The notes under the pieces were generated by a model. It made no database searches, was not told where the DNA came from, and saw only the letters and a list, made by a program, of their open reading frames with translations. A DNA stretch of 64,000 bases from JBOICV01 sp050740255. GTDB taxonomy: Bacteria; Pseudomonadota; Gammaproteobacteria; Nevskiales; JBOICV01. The translations under genes were made by a program, and so were the position numbers. Location: positions 27,563 through 91,562 of the forward strand of contig JBOICV010000150.1 of assembly GCA_050740255.1 (NCBI GenBank), in the 5' to 3' direction. How positions within the stretch are numbered: the first letter of the stretch is position 1; each line of letters opens with the position of its first letter. Positions 1-8,115 of this stretch are shown piece by piece.

Positions 1-186
1 ATTGACTATGGCGCCGAGCAGCCGGCGACGCAGATAAAAGACACGGAACTGGAGCGTTTGCGCACGGGCAATCCCGCCGCCCGCATGCTGCCGCTGTTGG
101 CGCTGATGGCCCGGCAGCAGCCAGGTAGGGTTCAGCTCACGGGCGTGAGCGGCAGCGGCATTCAGATTGAAGTGACGGCATGCTGA
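1..186 (+). CDS. C-terminal fragment of a ketosynthase-like protein (chain-length-factor type), cut by window edge
   Basis: Frame 1 is open from the first base to a TGA at 184-186 and gives 61 residues with no start inside the window. The tail has a GNPAARMLPLLALMA stretch that resembles the C-terminus of beta-ketoacyl-synthase chain-length-factor proteins of aryl polyene clusters. That match is from memory and weak. The stronger argument is position: its stop overlaps the start of a hotdog dehydratase by 7 bases, followed by a FabG-like reductase, as in aryl polyene/xanthomonadin loci. It could be another member of such a cluster. Confidence 0.4.
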   Translation: MDYGAEQPATQIKDTELERLRTGNPAARMLPLLALMARQQPGRVQLTGVSGSGIQIEVTAC

Positions 187-632
187 TCGGCCGCGAGGAA
201 ATCCTCATGCTTATCCCGCACGCCGGGGCCATGTGTCTGCACGATGCGGTGCTGGAGCACAGCGCGGAGCATATTCGCTGCGAGGCCGCCAACGCCTGCG
301 ATACCACGCACCCGCTGCGCCGCGATGGTCGGCTGCACGCACTGCATCTGGCCGAGTACGGCGCGCAGGCCATGGCGATTCATGGCGGCTTACTCGCGCG
401 CGAGCGCGGCGAGCGCGCGCCACCGGGTTTTCTGGCGGTGATCCGCGAGCTCAAGCTGCAGGTGAACCGGCTCGACGATCTGGCTGCACCCTTGCAAACC
501 GAGGCGCGCATGCTGCTCGGCGGCGCCGGCGGCTGGACTTATGAATTCAAGGCCAGCGCCGGAGGCCGACCGCTGGGCAGCGGCCGGGTGACGGTGATGT
601 TGCTCCCATCCCTGAACAGGGAGCAGGCATGA
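180..632 (+). CDS. Hotdog-fold 3-hydroxyacyl-ACP dehydratase, FabZ/ApeP-like
   Basis: A protein of 150 residues with the start of the small acyl-ACP dehydratases: an IPHAGAMCLHD stretch near residue 12-22 carries the His of the FabA/FabZ hotdog motif, and a central LHALHLAEYGAQAMAIHGG helix follows. Known members of the ApeP type dehydrate 3-hydroxyacyl-ACP intermediates in aryl polyene synthesis. It overlaps the upstream fragment by 7 bases and the downstream reductase by 4 (ATGA), so it is translationally coupled in an operon. Assignment to aryl polyenes, rather than another fatty-acid-like product, rests on neighbours only. Confidence 0.65.
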   Translation: MLIGREEILMLIPHAGAMCLHDAVLEHSAEHIRCEAANACDTTHPLRRDGRLHALHLAEYGAQAMAIHGGLLARERGERAPPGFLAVIRELKLQVNRLDDLAAPLQTEARMLLGGAGGWTYEFKASAGGRPLGSGRVTVMLLPSLNREQA

Positions 633-1348
633 AGCGCGCACTGGTCACTGGCGGCAGCGGCGATATCGGCGGCGCGATCTGTCACGCGCTCGCCGCGGCG
701 GGCATGCACGTCTACGTGCATGCCAATAGTCAGCCCGCGCGGGCCGAAGCGGTGGTTGGCGCGATCGTCGCGCAAGGTGGCAGCGCGGAAAGCATCGTGT
801 TCGACGTGACGGATGCCGCCGCTTGCGAACAGGCGCTCGACCTTGCGCTCAAAGCCGGCCCGATTCAGATACTGGTACACAATGCCGGCATCCACGACGA
901 CGCGCCGCTGGCGGGCATGAAGCCCGAGCAATGGCATAAAGTGATAGATGTGTCGCTACATGGCTTTTACAACGTCAGCCGGCCGCTGCTGCTGCCGATG
1001 ATGCGCACGCGCTGGGGCCGCGTGCTCGCGCTGTCCTCGGTGGCGGGCGTGATGGGCAATCGCGGTCAGGCCAATTACGCCGCCGCCAAGGCCGGCTTGC
1101 ATGGCGCGGTCAAGTCGCTGGCGATCGAGCTCGCCTCGCGCGGCGTGACGGCGAATGCGGTTGCACCCGGCATCATCCAGGGCAGCATGAGCCAGGACAT
1201 TTTTCCGGCGGAAGCCATCAAGAATCTGGTGCCAATGCAGCGTAGCGGCCGGCCGGAGGAAGTGGCTGCGCTGATCGCGTTTCTGGCTTCGGAGGCGGCG
1301 GCTTATATCTCCGGCCAAGTCATCAGTATCAACGGCGGTATGGCATGA
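629..1348 (+). CDS. 3-oxoacyl-ACP reductase, FabG family (SDR)
   Basis: A classical short-chain dehydrogenase of 239 residues. It has the nucleotide-binding TGGSGDIGGAI motif at residues 7-17, the NAG motif in VHNAGIH, the catalytic YAAAKAG motif near residue 150, and the FabG-like end AAAYISGQVISINGGMA. It would reduce 3-ketoacyl-ACP with NADPH, pairing with the dehydratase immediately upstream, which it overlaps by ATGA. Its stop overlaps the next start by 4 bases. Clustered FabG paralogues of this type (ApeQ) act in aryl polyene chain building; the general reaction is secure, the product is not. Confidence 0.75.
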   Translation: MKRALVTGGSGDIGGAICHALAAAGMHVYVHANSQPARAEAVVGAIVAQGGSAESIVFDVTDAAACEQALDLALKAGPIQILVHNAGIHDDAPLAGMKPEQWHKVIDVSLHGFYNVSRPLLLPMMRTRWGRVLALSSVAGVMGNRGQANYAAAKAGLHGAVKSLAIELASRGVTANAVAPGIIQGSMSQDIFPAEAIKNLVPMQRSGRPEEVAALIAFLASEAAAYISGQVISINGGMA

Positions 1349-2106
1349 AAGCTGCGGTCGTAATTCCGGCATACAACGAGGCTGCGACCATTCGGGATGT
1401 GGTGATTCGCGCGCGTGCGCAACTGGACTGCGTCATCGTGGTGGACGATGGTTCCAGCGACGGCACCGCAGCGCAACTGGCCGGTCTGGACGTGGTGCTG
1501 CTACGCAATGCGCAGAACAGGGGCAAGGCCGACAGCTTGTGGCGCGGCCTGCAACACGCGCTGGAGTCAGGTTTCGACGCCGTCATCACGCTGGACGGTG
1601 ACGGCCAGCATCAGCCGGAGGACATTCCGCGGGTGCTGGCCGCAGCGCGCGCGCAGCCGGGGCACATCATCATCGCCTCGCGTCTGCAGCACCGCGAGCA
1701 CGCGCCGCCGCTGCGGCTGTTCGCCAACCGCATGGCGAATTTCTGGGTGTCCTGGGCCGCGGGTTATTTCATCCCGGATTCACAGTCCGGTTTCCGACTG
1801 TATCCGGCGCAAGTCCTGCGGCGCGTGCGGGTGCATCACGCGCGCCGCCATAGCTTTGTGTTCGAGAGCGAGATTCTGGTCGACGCCGCCTGGCGCGGCG
1901 CGCGCAGCGTGCCGGTACCGATCAAGTCTCTATACTTCCAGGCGACCCGGTCCAGTCATTACAAAGCGGGGCGCGACACCCTCGCAATTGCACGGATGGT
2001 CGCCTGGCGCCTCTTTCTGCGCGGTCTCAATCTGGTCGGCTTGCTGCGCGTGCTGGGCACACTACTCAGACCGCCGGCGGCGACACCCCTGAAAAAAGAC
2101 GCGTAG
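1345..2106 (+). CDS. Glycosyltransferase family 2 (polyprenyl-phosphate-mannosyltransferase-like)
   Basis: GT2 family: the N-terminus AAVVIPAYNEAATI, the VVDDGSSDGT nucleotide-sugar motif at residues 31-40 and the LDGDGQHQPED DXD region near residue 80 are all present. The C-terminal third (about residue 190 on) is basic and carries a hydrophobic stretch, fitting membrane association. It starts on the stop of the FabG gene (ATGA) and is followed after 4 bases by a polysaccharide deacetylase, so it closes the aryl-polyene-like operon. Its acceptor may be the lipid product of that cluster; this is inference. Confidence 0.7.
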   Translation: MKAAVVIPAYNEAATIRDVVIRARAQLDCVIVVDDGSSDGTAAQLAGLDVVLLRNAQNRGKADSLWRGLQHALESGFDAVITLDGDGQHQPEDIPRVLAAARAQPGHIIIASRLQHREHAPPLRLFANRMANFWVSWAAGYFIPDSQSGFRLYPAQVLRRVRVHHARRHSFVFESEILVDAAWRGARSVPVPIKSLYFQATRSSHYKAGRDTLAIARMVAWRLFLRGLNLVGLLRVLGTLLRPPAATPLKKDA

Positions 2107-2110
2107 ACGC

Positions 2111-2896
2111 GTGAACCGGGGCTTGCACCGCGGCGACTGGCTGGCGCTGACCTACGCCGGCGTCACTCTCGGGCTGGTGCTGATCTACGGCGTCAGCTTG
2201 TGGACCCTTGGGCCCAGCACGCTCGTGTTTTTCGCGCTGGTGCTCGACGGCATTTTCCGTCCCGCTTCGCCCTGGTTCCTGCCGGTGGTGGCGCGCGGAC
2301 CGCGCCGCGGCAAGACGGTCGCGCTGAGCTTCGACGACGGCCCCGATCCCGAAGTCACGCCGAAAATTCTTGACCTGCTCAGACACCACAAGGCCAAGGC
2401 GACTTTCTTTGTGATCGGCCGGCATGTCGAGCAATACCCGGATCTGGCGCGCCGTATCGTGGCAGAGGGTCACGAGCTGGGCAATCACACCCACACCCAT
2501 CCGCGCCTGTTCAATCTCAAGCTGACGCGCGGCATGCAACGGGAAATCGAGCGCGCGTCCGCCATCATCCAGCACGTGACCGGTGTAAGGCCAGCGCTGT
2601 TCCGCCCGCCGATCGGCCTGAAAAATCCGCATCTGGCGATCGTCGCGCGCCGGCTCCGGCTGCAGGTGGTGATGTGGTCGCTGCACGCGCGCGACACGCT
2701 GTTCCGCAATCCGAAGCGGATTTCACGCCGCGTGCTCAGGCGTATCCGGCCCGGCGACATCGTGGATTTGCACGACGGACACGATCTGCCCGGCCAGCAT
2801 CGCCGGCCGACGGTGCGGGCGGTCTCCTCCATCCTCGCCCAATTGGCGTGGCGCGGATGGCGCTGCGTGACGGTGTCGGAGCTGTTAAAGGGTTAG
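2111..2896 (+). CDS. Membrane-anchored polysaccharide deacetylase (NodB homology domain)
   Basis: A GTG start is used. Residues 15-50 form one or two hydrophobic segments, an N-terminal anchor. The NodB domain then follows: FDDGPDPE (motif 1, catalytic and metal Asp), GNHTHTHPRL (motif 2, metal-binding His), RPPIG (motif 3) and DLHDGHD (motif 5). These carbohydrate esterase family 4 enzymes remove N- or O-acetyl groups from glycans in the periplasm or envelope. It lies 4 bases after the GT2 gene, so the two probably modify the same envelope glycan or glycolipid. Confidence 0.75.
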   Translation: MNRGLHRGDWLALTYAGVTLGLVLIYGVSLWTLGPSTLVFFALVLDGIFRPASPWFLPVVARGPRRGKTVALSFDDGPDPEVTPKILDLLRHHKAKATFFVIGRHVEQYPDLARRIVAEGHELGNHTHTHPRLFNLKLTRGMQREIERASAIIQHVTGVRPALFRPPIGLKNPHLAIVARRLRLQVVMWSLHARDTLFRNPKRISRRVLRRIRPGDIVDLHDGHDLPGQHRRPTVRAVSSILAQLAWRGWRCVTVSELLKG

Positions 2897-2905
2897 CGCC
2901 ATTCG

Positions 2906-3607
2906 TTAGCGGGAGAGGCGCGCAAGCCAGCTTTTCCAAAGCGCGAGCCAGGTGTGCCAGTCGTGCCCGCCGTCCAGCGCGTGCATCGTGAGTTGCGGAT
3001 TTTTCTGGTGCAGCAGTGCATACGCCGGCGCGAAGTCATCGCCGGCGCCGTACCACAACTCGATCTGTGGCAGCTTGCGCGGCGTGCTGAGATAGCGCCA
3101 CGCCGCCAGCAGCTCTTGCTCGAAAGCCTCATCGTTTTTACGCGCGGCCAAGCCGTCGCGGCGCAGCCGCTCGATGAAAGCGTCATCGCCCAGGAAAGGC
3201 GCCAGCAAGAGCAGGCGCCGCACGCGCTCCGGATGGCGCCGCGCCAGTCCCAGCGCACCGAAGCCGCCGAGCGAGATGCCGGCCAGCGTGATCGGCGTGG
3301 GTGGCAGCGGTTTAAGCACGTCTTCATACAGGCGTTGATACACGGTGCGCGCGCGGTAGTAGCCGAAATGCGCGTCGGCCGCAATGAGCGCTAGCCGTCG
3401 CTGCTGGATCAGCGGTTTAGCGGCGGCGACAAAGCCCTCATCGTCAAAGTCCGCACCGCGGTCTTTGATACCGGGCAGCAGCACCACGATCTCCTGCGCC
3501 TGAGTCACCTCGCCATAACTTGAGGACGGCATCGGCTCAGCAGCGCAGCGCGCTGAAGCCAGCAGCAAGCCGAGCAGGGGCAGCGGCCACAACAGAAAAC
3601 TGGGCAT
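2906..3607 (-). CDS. Secreted alpha/beta hydrolase, esterase-like
   Basis: I start it at the ATG at 3605-3607, since the product then begins with a signal peptide (MPSFLLWPLPLLGLLLASARCAA); a longer in-frame extension to 3715 runs into a dispersed repeat and is unlikely. A GISLGGFGALG nucleophile elbow (Ser) and a GGHDWHTW motif with the His complete an alpha/beta hydrolase triad. The layout resembles S-formylglutathione hydrolase or esterase D-like secreted esterases. Convergent with the deacetylase gene, 9 bases away. Substrate unknown. Confidence 0.6.
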   Translation of the reverse strand: MPSFLLWPLPLLGLLLASARCAAEPMPSSSYGEVTQAQEIVVLLPGIKDRGADFDDEGFVAAAKPLIQQRRLALIAADAHFGYYRARTVYQRLYEDVLKPLPPTPITLAGISLGGFGALGLARRHPERVRRLLLLAPFLGDDAFIERLRRDGLAARKNDEAFEQELLAAWRYLSTPRKLPQIELWYGAGDDFAPAYALLHQKNPQLTMHALDGGHDWHTWLALWKSWLARLSR

Positions 3608-3641
3608 GCTGTCATTATGCTCCCCGGGAGCTCTGATTGAC

Positions 3642-3732
3642 TTGTCATCGCGAGGAACAGAGTGACGAAGCGATCTCGCAAGTTTCTGAGTCGCATAAAG
3701 GCGAGATTGCTTCACTGCGTTCGCAATGACAA
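3642..3732. repeat. Dispersed palindromic intergenic repeat (TTGTCATCGCGAG family)
   Basis: Two arms, TTGTCATCGCGAG at the left and CTCGCAATGACAA-like at the right, can fold into a long imperfect hairpin, with GATCTCGC and GCGAGATTGC as inner arms. Fragments of the same family recur near 6530-6590. It lies between divergent genes and includes the most upstream possible start of the YdbH-like gene. Confidence 0.75.
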
Positions 3733-5821
3733 TTCCACCCTTGACAAAGATTTCTTGGCGACACGGCTTCTGATTCTGCTGCTGTTGCTCGCCTGGCCTG
3801 TGCTCGCGCTGGCGGTGGAGCGCATGACTCTATCGGCGGCGGCGATTGAAGGTAATGGCTGGCACGCGCGCGATGTCGCCATCGAACTGGACCTGGCGCA
3901 AACCCCCAATCGGAAAGTGGGCGGAGCAGCGAGCATTCGTATCGGCGCGCTGGAACTCCCTGCACCGCTAGGCAGCCTGCGCTCGATCACGCTGACTTGT
4001 CCGCAGCTCGAAACCAGCGCGGAGCGCCTGGCCTGTCGCGGCGCGCAACTCGTCGGCCTGGGTCAGGGCTTGAGCGGTAAGCCGGCGGAACTCGATTTCG
4101 AATATGTTGCGGCGACCGCTGCGCTGAACGCGGAGCTGCGCGCGCTGCGGCTGTATGGCGGCGCCTTGAATCTACAGCTTGCGATGGACGAAACCGGGAC
4201 GCGTCTGCGTGGCCAGCTTCAGGACATTGCGCTGGCGCAGGCCGATCCTTTAATCGTGGCCACCGGAGTCGCCGGCCTTAGCGCGAGCGGCGGCGCCGAC
4301 GTCGCCTTCAATCTGAGCATCGCGCCCGGACCTGAACCGCAGATGGGCGGGCAGCTTGAGTTCAAGCTGCGTGACGTGACGGCGAGCGAAGCCGAAGGCA
4401 AATATGCCAGCGACAAGTTCACGCTGAGCGCTCAGACCGAATTCGAGCGTCGAAAAACGGGTTGGGATTTCAAGCTCGACGCCCGCGCCAGCGGAGGGCA
4501 GATTTACATTGACCCGCTGTTCGTAGAGATCACAACCACCCCGCTTGAGTTGCGTACGCAAGGTCACTACGACGCGTCTCAGAGCTATCTGGTGCTCGGT
4601 CAGGCGGTGCTGCAGCAGGCGGAAATTCTGAACGCCAACCTGCAACTGACAGCGCAATTCAAACCCGCTTTCAAGCTGCAGAACTTAAGTGCCCATATCG
4701 AACAAGCGCAATTCCCCGGGGCCTACCCCTATATCCAGCCGTTTTTGATTGGCACCGCCTTCGATTCCTTGACGACGCAGGGCGCGCTGTCCGGTCAGTT
4801 GCGCATGCAGGACGGCAAACCGCAGGCCGTGCATGCGGAGTTGAAACAAATGCATTTGCACGACACCGGCGAGCGTTTCTCCGTCGATGCGCTCGACGGT
4901 GTTGTGCACTGGTCGGAAGCCGATGCGGTGCCGGAGAGCCGTTTACGCTGGACCGGTGGCAGCGCCTACCAGGTTCCTTTCGAGGCTGCCGAGCTCAGGG
5001 TGCAGACCCAGGGCCGCGACGTGGCGCTACTCGCGCCCTGGCGCCAGCCATTTCTGGGTGGCGCCTTGGTGATCGAACGCCTCAGCGCGCAGGCCCTCGG
5101 CAAACCCGAACAAAAACTGGGTTTTGACGGCAAACTGGAGCCGATCGATTTGCACGCCTTGTCCTCGGCCCTCGGCTGGCCGGCCTTCAGCGGCAAGCTG
5201 GCCGGTACGCTGCCGCAGCTTACCTATAGCGGCGAAGTGCTCAGTCTGGGTGGGACGCTCGTCGCGCAGGTCTTCGATGGCGCAGTCACCGTCGAGAAAT
5301 TTCGTCTAAGCAGTCCCTTCGGCCGCCTGCCGCAACTGAACGGCGATCTGCGCCTGCGCAATATTGATCTGGCGCAGGCCACCGGCGCGTTCTCGTTCGG
5401 CCGCATCGAGGGGCGCGTGCATGGCGATGTGACGCAACTGCAACTGCTCAACTGGCGGCCAGTCGCCTTCGACGCGAAGTTGTACACGCCGCCGGACGAC
5501 CGCTCGCGGCACCGCATCAGCCAGCGCGCCATTGAGAACATCTCCTCCATCGGCGGCGGCGGCGCGGCTGGCGTCATCTCCAAGGGCTTCTTGCGCTTCT
5601 TCGAGGATTTCGCTTACGAGCACATCGGCCTGTCCTGCGTCCTGGCTAACGGCATCTGCCGCATGGGCGGCATCGAGCCCAAGGACGGCGGCTATTACAT
5701 CGTCAAAGGCGCGCTGCTGCCGCGCGTTGACGTGGTGGGCTATGCGCGCGAAGTGAACTGGGAGGTGCTGCTAGCGCAGCTCAGGAACGCCACCGCCGGC
5801 GCAGGGCCTGTGATTAAATAG
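3662..5821 (+). CDS. ydbH: YdbH-like AsmA/TamB-type intermembrane protein
   Basis: A long protein with one N-terminal hydrophobic segment (TRLLILLLLLAWPVLALA) followed by about 680 residues of beta-rich sequence. The C-terminal part, with SQRAIENISSIGGGGA and ANGICRMGGIEPKDGGYYIVKG, matches the C-terminal domain of YdbH/dicarboxylate-transport-domain proteins. In E. coli YdbH is an AsmA-like protein that helps move phospholipids to the outer membrane, working with YnbE and YdbL. The open frame begins with GTG at 3662 inside a repeat; a TTG at 3755, just before the membrane segment, may be the real start. A YdbL-like gene follows 62 bases downstream, supporting the call. Confidence 0.7.
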   Translation: MTKRSRKFLSRIKARLLHCVRNDNSTLDKDFLATRLLILLLLLAWPVLALAVERMTLSAAAIEGNGWHARDVAIELDLAQTPNRKVGGAASIRIGALELPAPLGSLRSITLTCPQLETSAERLACRGAQLVGLGQGLSGKPAELDFEYVAATAALNAELRALRLYGGALNLQLAMDETGTRLRGQLQDIALAQADPLIVATGVAGLSASGGADVAFNLSIAPGPEPQMGGQLEFKLRDVTASEAEGKYASDKFTLSAQTEFERRKTGWDFKLDARASGGQIYIDPLFVEITTTPLELRTQGHYDASQSYLVLGQAVLQQAEILNANLQLTAQFKPAFKLQNLSAHIEQAQFPGAYPYIQPFLIGTAFDSLTTQGALSGQLRMQDGKPQAVHAELKQMHLHDTGERFSVDALDGVVHWSEADAVPESRLRWTGGSAYQVPFEAAELRVQTQGRDVALLAPWRQPFLGGALVIERLSAQALGKPEQKLGFDGKLEPIDLHALSSALGWPAFSGKLAGTLPQLTYSGEVLSLGGTLVAQVFDGAVTVEKFRLSSPFGRLPQLNGDLRLRNIDLAQATGAFSFGRIEGRVHGDVTQLQLLNWRPVAFDAKLYTPPDDRSRHRISQRAIENISSIGGGGAAGVISKGFLRFFEDFAYEHIGLSCVLANGICRMGGIEPKDGGYYIVKGALLPRVDVVGYAREVNWEVLLAQLRNATAGAGPVIK

Positions 5822-5883
5822 AACCGCTGCATTGTCAGGCGGTCTTAAGCTTTGGCGCTCATCACAGCGGGGAAGGAGTCATC

Positions 5884-6498
5884 ATGAAACACGCTCTGCC
5901 GTTCAATCTGATCGGCGCCGCTTTGGCGGCCGGCTGCGTCACCATCAATGTCTACTTCCCGGCGGCCGCCGCCGAGAAGGCTGCCGACCGCATCATCGAG
6001 GACATCTGGGGCAAGCAACCCCAGGGTGGCTCCGCCCCCGGCACTGAAAAAAGCACACCCACTCAGCCGAATTCCGGTTTATTGCCGGCGCTGCAGTATT
6101 TCGCCGCGGGAACGCTGAACTTCATCATCCCGCTGGCCGAAGCCCAGGCCGATATTGATATTTCCTCACCGGCGGTACAGCAGGTCAAAGCGGCGCTGGA
6201 AGCACGGCACGGTCAGCTCGCCGCCCATTACGCGAGCGGCGCCGTCGGTCTGACCGCTGGCGGCGACGTCGCCGTCCGCGACCCCAATCTGATTCCGCTG
6301 CCGCAGCGCAATGCGGTAAAAAAACTGGTCGCCGACGACAACGCCGATCGTGCCGCGCTGTATCGCGAAATCGCCGTCGCCAACGGCCATCCAGAATGGG
6401 AGGCCGACATCCGTGCCACCTTTGCCAAGCGCTGGGTGGATAAAGCGGCAGCCGGTTGGTATTACCAGGACGCCGGCGGTACCTGGAAGCAGAAGTAG
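5884..6498 (+). CDS. ydbL: YdbL-like lipoprotein (DUF1318)
   Basis: 204 residues. The end (QRNAVKKLVADDNADRAALYREIA ... GWYYQDAGGTW) fits the DUF1318/YdbL family, whose E. coli member is a periplasmic chaperone for the YdbH-YnbE bridge. Unlike E. coli YdbL, this one begins with a lipobox-like LAAGC at about residue 18 followed by TINVYFPAAAAEKAADRI, so it looks like an outer-membrane lipoprotein. No separate ynbE is visible in the 62-base gap after ydbH. The start has a good GGGGAAGGAG ribosome site. The stop codon lies inside a six-base tandem repeat. Confidence 0.72.
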   Translation: MKHALPFNLIGAALAAGCVTINVYFPAAAAEKAADRIIEDIWGKQPQGGSAPGTEKSTPTQPNSGLLPALQYFAAGTLNFIIPLAEAQADIDISSPAVQQVKAALEARHGQLAAHYASGAVGLTAGGDVAVRDPNLIPLPQRNAVKKLVADDNADRAALYREIAVANGHPEWEADIRATFAKRWVDKAAAGWYYQDAGGTWKQK

Positions 6499-6516
6499 AA
6501 GTAGAAGCAGAAGCAG
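6487..6516 (+). repeat. Hexanucleotide tandem repeat across the ydbL stop
   Basis: Five 6-base units in frame with the gene: AAGCAG, AAGTAG, AAGTAG, AAGCAG, AAGCAG. A C-to-T change in two units makes the two in-frame TAG stops, so the array itself sets where YdbL ends. Confidence 0.8.
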
Positions 6517-6518
6517 AA

Positions 6519-6653
6519 TGCTTCGCCCTGCGGGCTCGCAATGACAGGCCTGTCCTGAGCTTGTCGAAGGGCTTGTCATCGCGAGGCCTGTCCTGAGCCT
6601 GTCGAAGGGGCCCTTGGGCTCGTGGCGATCTCGCTCCGGGCAAACTGAGACAC
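6519..6653. repeat. Composite dispersed-repeat block
   Basis: A mosaic of repeat modules seen elsewhere in the window: CTCGCAATGACA, two copies of GGCCTGTCCTGAGC-(T/C)-TGTCGAAGGG (near 6547 and 6585), TTGTCATCGCGAG between them, and a GGGCAAACTGAGACAC end at 6638-6653 that matches the inverted terminal repeat of the element at 28041-28181. No gene is visible inside. Confidence 0.75.
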
Positions 6654-6681
6654 TACCCAAAAATCTCTCCTGCGCAGATAA

Positions 6682-7416
6682 ATGATCCGCTGGCCGCTCG
6701 CTCTGGTCTTGTTGTACGTCGCGCTCGCGCTCGGTGTGGACACGCTCGCGGTGCAGGGCGTCCGCTGGCCTTTCGACTGGAGCGTGTTCCGGTGGCAGTT
6801 GGCGGATGTTTATCTATGGGTCCATCCGGCGGCATCCGCGATTGGTGTTCCGGAGGGCCTGTATGCCTGGCTGCACTGGCGCCTGCCGCAGAAATTCGAC
6901 GTCTATTCCTTTCTGATCTGGCTGGTCATCCCCGGCCTTCTATGCGTTCGCGGTATGGACTGGGGTGCTTTCGGCGTGACGCGGTTCAAGCGCAAAGACT
7001 GGCTCGTGCTCGGCCTGCTGGCGGCCGGTGGTGCGGCCGCGATGTTCCTAATCCCACAGGTGCCGGAGCTGCGGCGCGCCTACCCCAATCTCAGCCATCT
7101 CGACCCGGCGGTGAAGCTGGACTATTTCAACGGCCAGCTTATCTGGATTCTGTCCTGGCTTTTGGGCTGGGAATTCATGCACCGCTATTTCCTGCTGCGC
7201 TCGGTCAGCGCACGCTGGCCCCAGTTCGGCTGGCTGCTGCCGCCGCTCGCGGAAGGGGTTTATCACCTGCAAAAGCCGCTGCTGGAAGCCGGCGGCATGG
7301 TGCTGCTGTCGCTGGTGCTGACGCGCTGGGCGCTGGCGCGCAACAATGTGTTGCTGCCCTTTTTGGCGCACCTCATCATCGAGATCGAGGTGGTGTTGTT
7401 CATGCTGTTAGCGTGA
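6682..7416 (+). CDS. CPBP-type intramembrane protease-like membrane protein
   Basis: 244 residues with about six hydrophobic segments. The C-terminal half shows the spacing of the CPBP (Abi/Rce1) family: GWEFMHRYFLLR in place of the usual EExxxR, GVYHLQKP as motif 2 with its His, and FLAHLIIEI with a third His. One of the paired glutamates is replaced by Trp, so activity as a peptidase is uncertain. These proteins sit in the inner membrane and process prenylated or other membrane substrates. Convergent with tag, 3 bases apart. Confidence 0.6.
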   Translation: MIRWPLALVLLYVALALGVDTLAVQGVRWPFDWSVFRWQLADVYLWVHPAASAIGVPEGLYAWLHWRLPQKFDVYSFLIWLVIPGLLCVRGMDWGAFGVTRFKRKDWLVLGLLAAGGAAAMFLIPQVPELRRAYPNLSHLDPAVKLDYFNGQLIWILSWLLGWEFMHRYFLLRSVSARWPQFGWLLPPLAEGVYHLQKPLLEAGGMVLLSLVLTRWALARNNVLLPFLAHLIIEIEVVLFMLLA

Positions 7417-7419
7417 TTG

Positions 7420-8028
7420 TTAACGTAGCGGCGCCACCTGCTGGTGGCGGTAGCAGCCAACAACATGATCGTTGACCATACCCACCGCCTGCATGAAGGC
7501 GTAAATGATGGTCGAGCCGACAAACTTGAAACCCCTTTGCTGCAAGTCCTTGCTGATCTGGTCCGATAACGCGGTCTTGGCCGGCACCTGCTTGAGGCTG
7601 CGCCAATGGTTCTGAATCGGCGAACCTTCCACGTAACGCCATAAATAAGCATCCAGGCTGCCGAATTCCTCACGCAGTTCCAGCACCGCACGCGCATTAC
7701 TCACCGCGGCATTGATCTTGAGCCGGTTGCGCACGATGCCGGGATCGGCCAGCAGTTTTTCGATTTTCGCTTCGGCGTAGCGGGCGACTTTCTCCGCGTC
7801 GAAACCGTCGAAGGCGCGCCGGTAGTTTGGCCGCTTGTTCAGAATCGTCGACCAGGACAAGCCCGCCTGCGCGCCCTCGAGTATCAGCATTTCGAACAAA
7901 TGCCGCTCGCCATGCGCCGGCACGCCCCATTCCTGATCGTGATAAACGAGATAGTTTTCGGCAGCCGCCCCAGAGTAGTGCTCGGCCCAGGGGCAACGCG
8001 AGAGGGGTGCGGCATTCATCGTCATCAA
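7420..8028 (-). CDS. tag: DNA-3-methyladenine glycosylase I
   Basis: Close match to the Tag family along its length: the N-terminal RCPWAE with the zinc Cys, YHDQEWGVP, LEGAQAGLSW, the KFVGSTIIYAFMQAVGMVNDHVVGC stretch in the C-terminal quarter, and the C-terminal His-x5-Cys zinc ligands (NDHVVGCYRH). Tag removes 3-methyladenine from alkylated DNA in base excision repair. About 200 residues, usual for the family. Start at 8028 or at a second ATG at 8019. Confidence 0.92.
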   Translation of the reverse strand: MMTMNAAPLSRCPWAEHYSGAAAENYLVYHDQEWGVPAHGERHLFEMLILEGAQAGLSWSTILNKRPNYRRAFDGFDAEKVARYAEAKIEKLLADPGIVRNRLKINAAVSNARAVLELREEFGSLDAYLWRYVEGSPIQNHWRSLKQVPAKTALSDQISKDLQQRGFKFVGSTIIYAFMQAVGMVNDHVVGCYRHQQVAPLR

Positions 8029-8056
8029 CTCCGCAAAGGCTTGAGTAAAGACCCGC

Positions 8057-8086
8057 TTTGAAGCGCTGCCACCGGCGCACTATACT
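8057..8086 (+). promoter_or_regulatory. Candidate sigma-70 promoter for the DUF962 gene
   Basis: TTTGAA at 8057-8062 and TATACT at 8081-8086 are 18 bases apart, close to consensus. This would start transcription near 8092, about 24 bases before the chosen ATG. Confidence 0.45.
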
Positions 8087-8115
8087 GCAAGGTGTTCGGC
8101 ACCGGGAGCGGGAAA

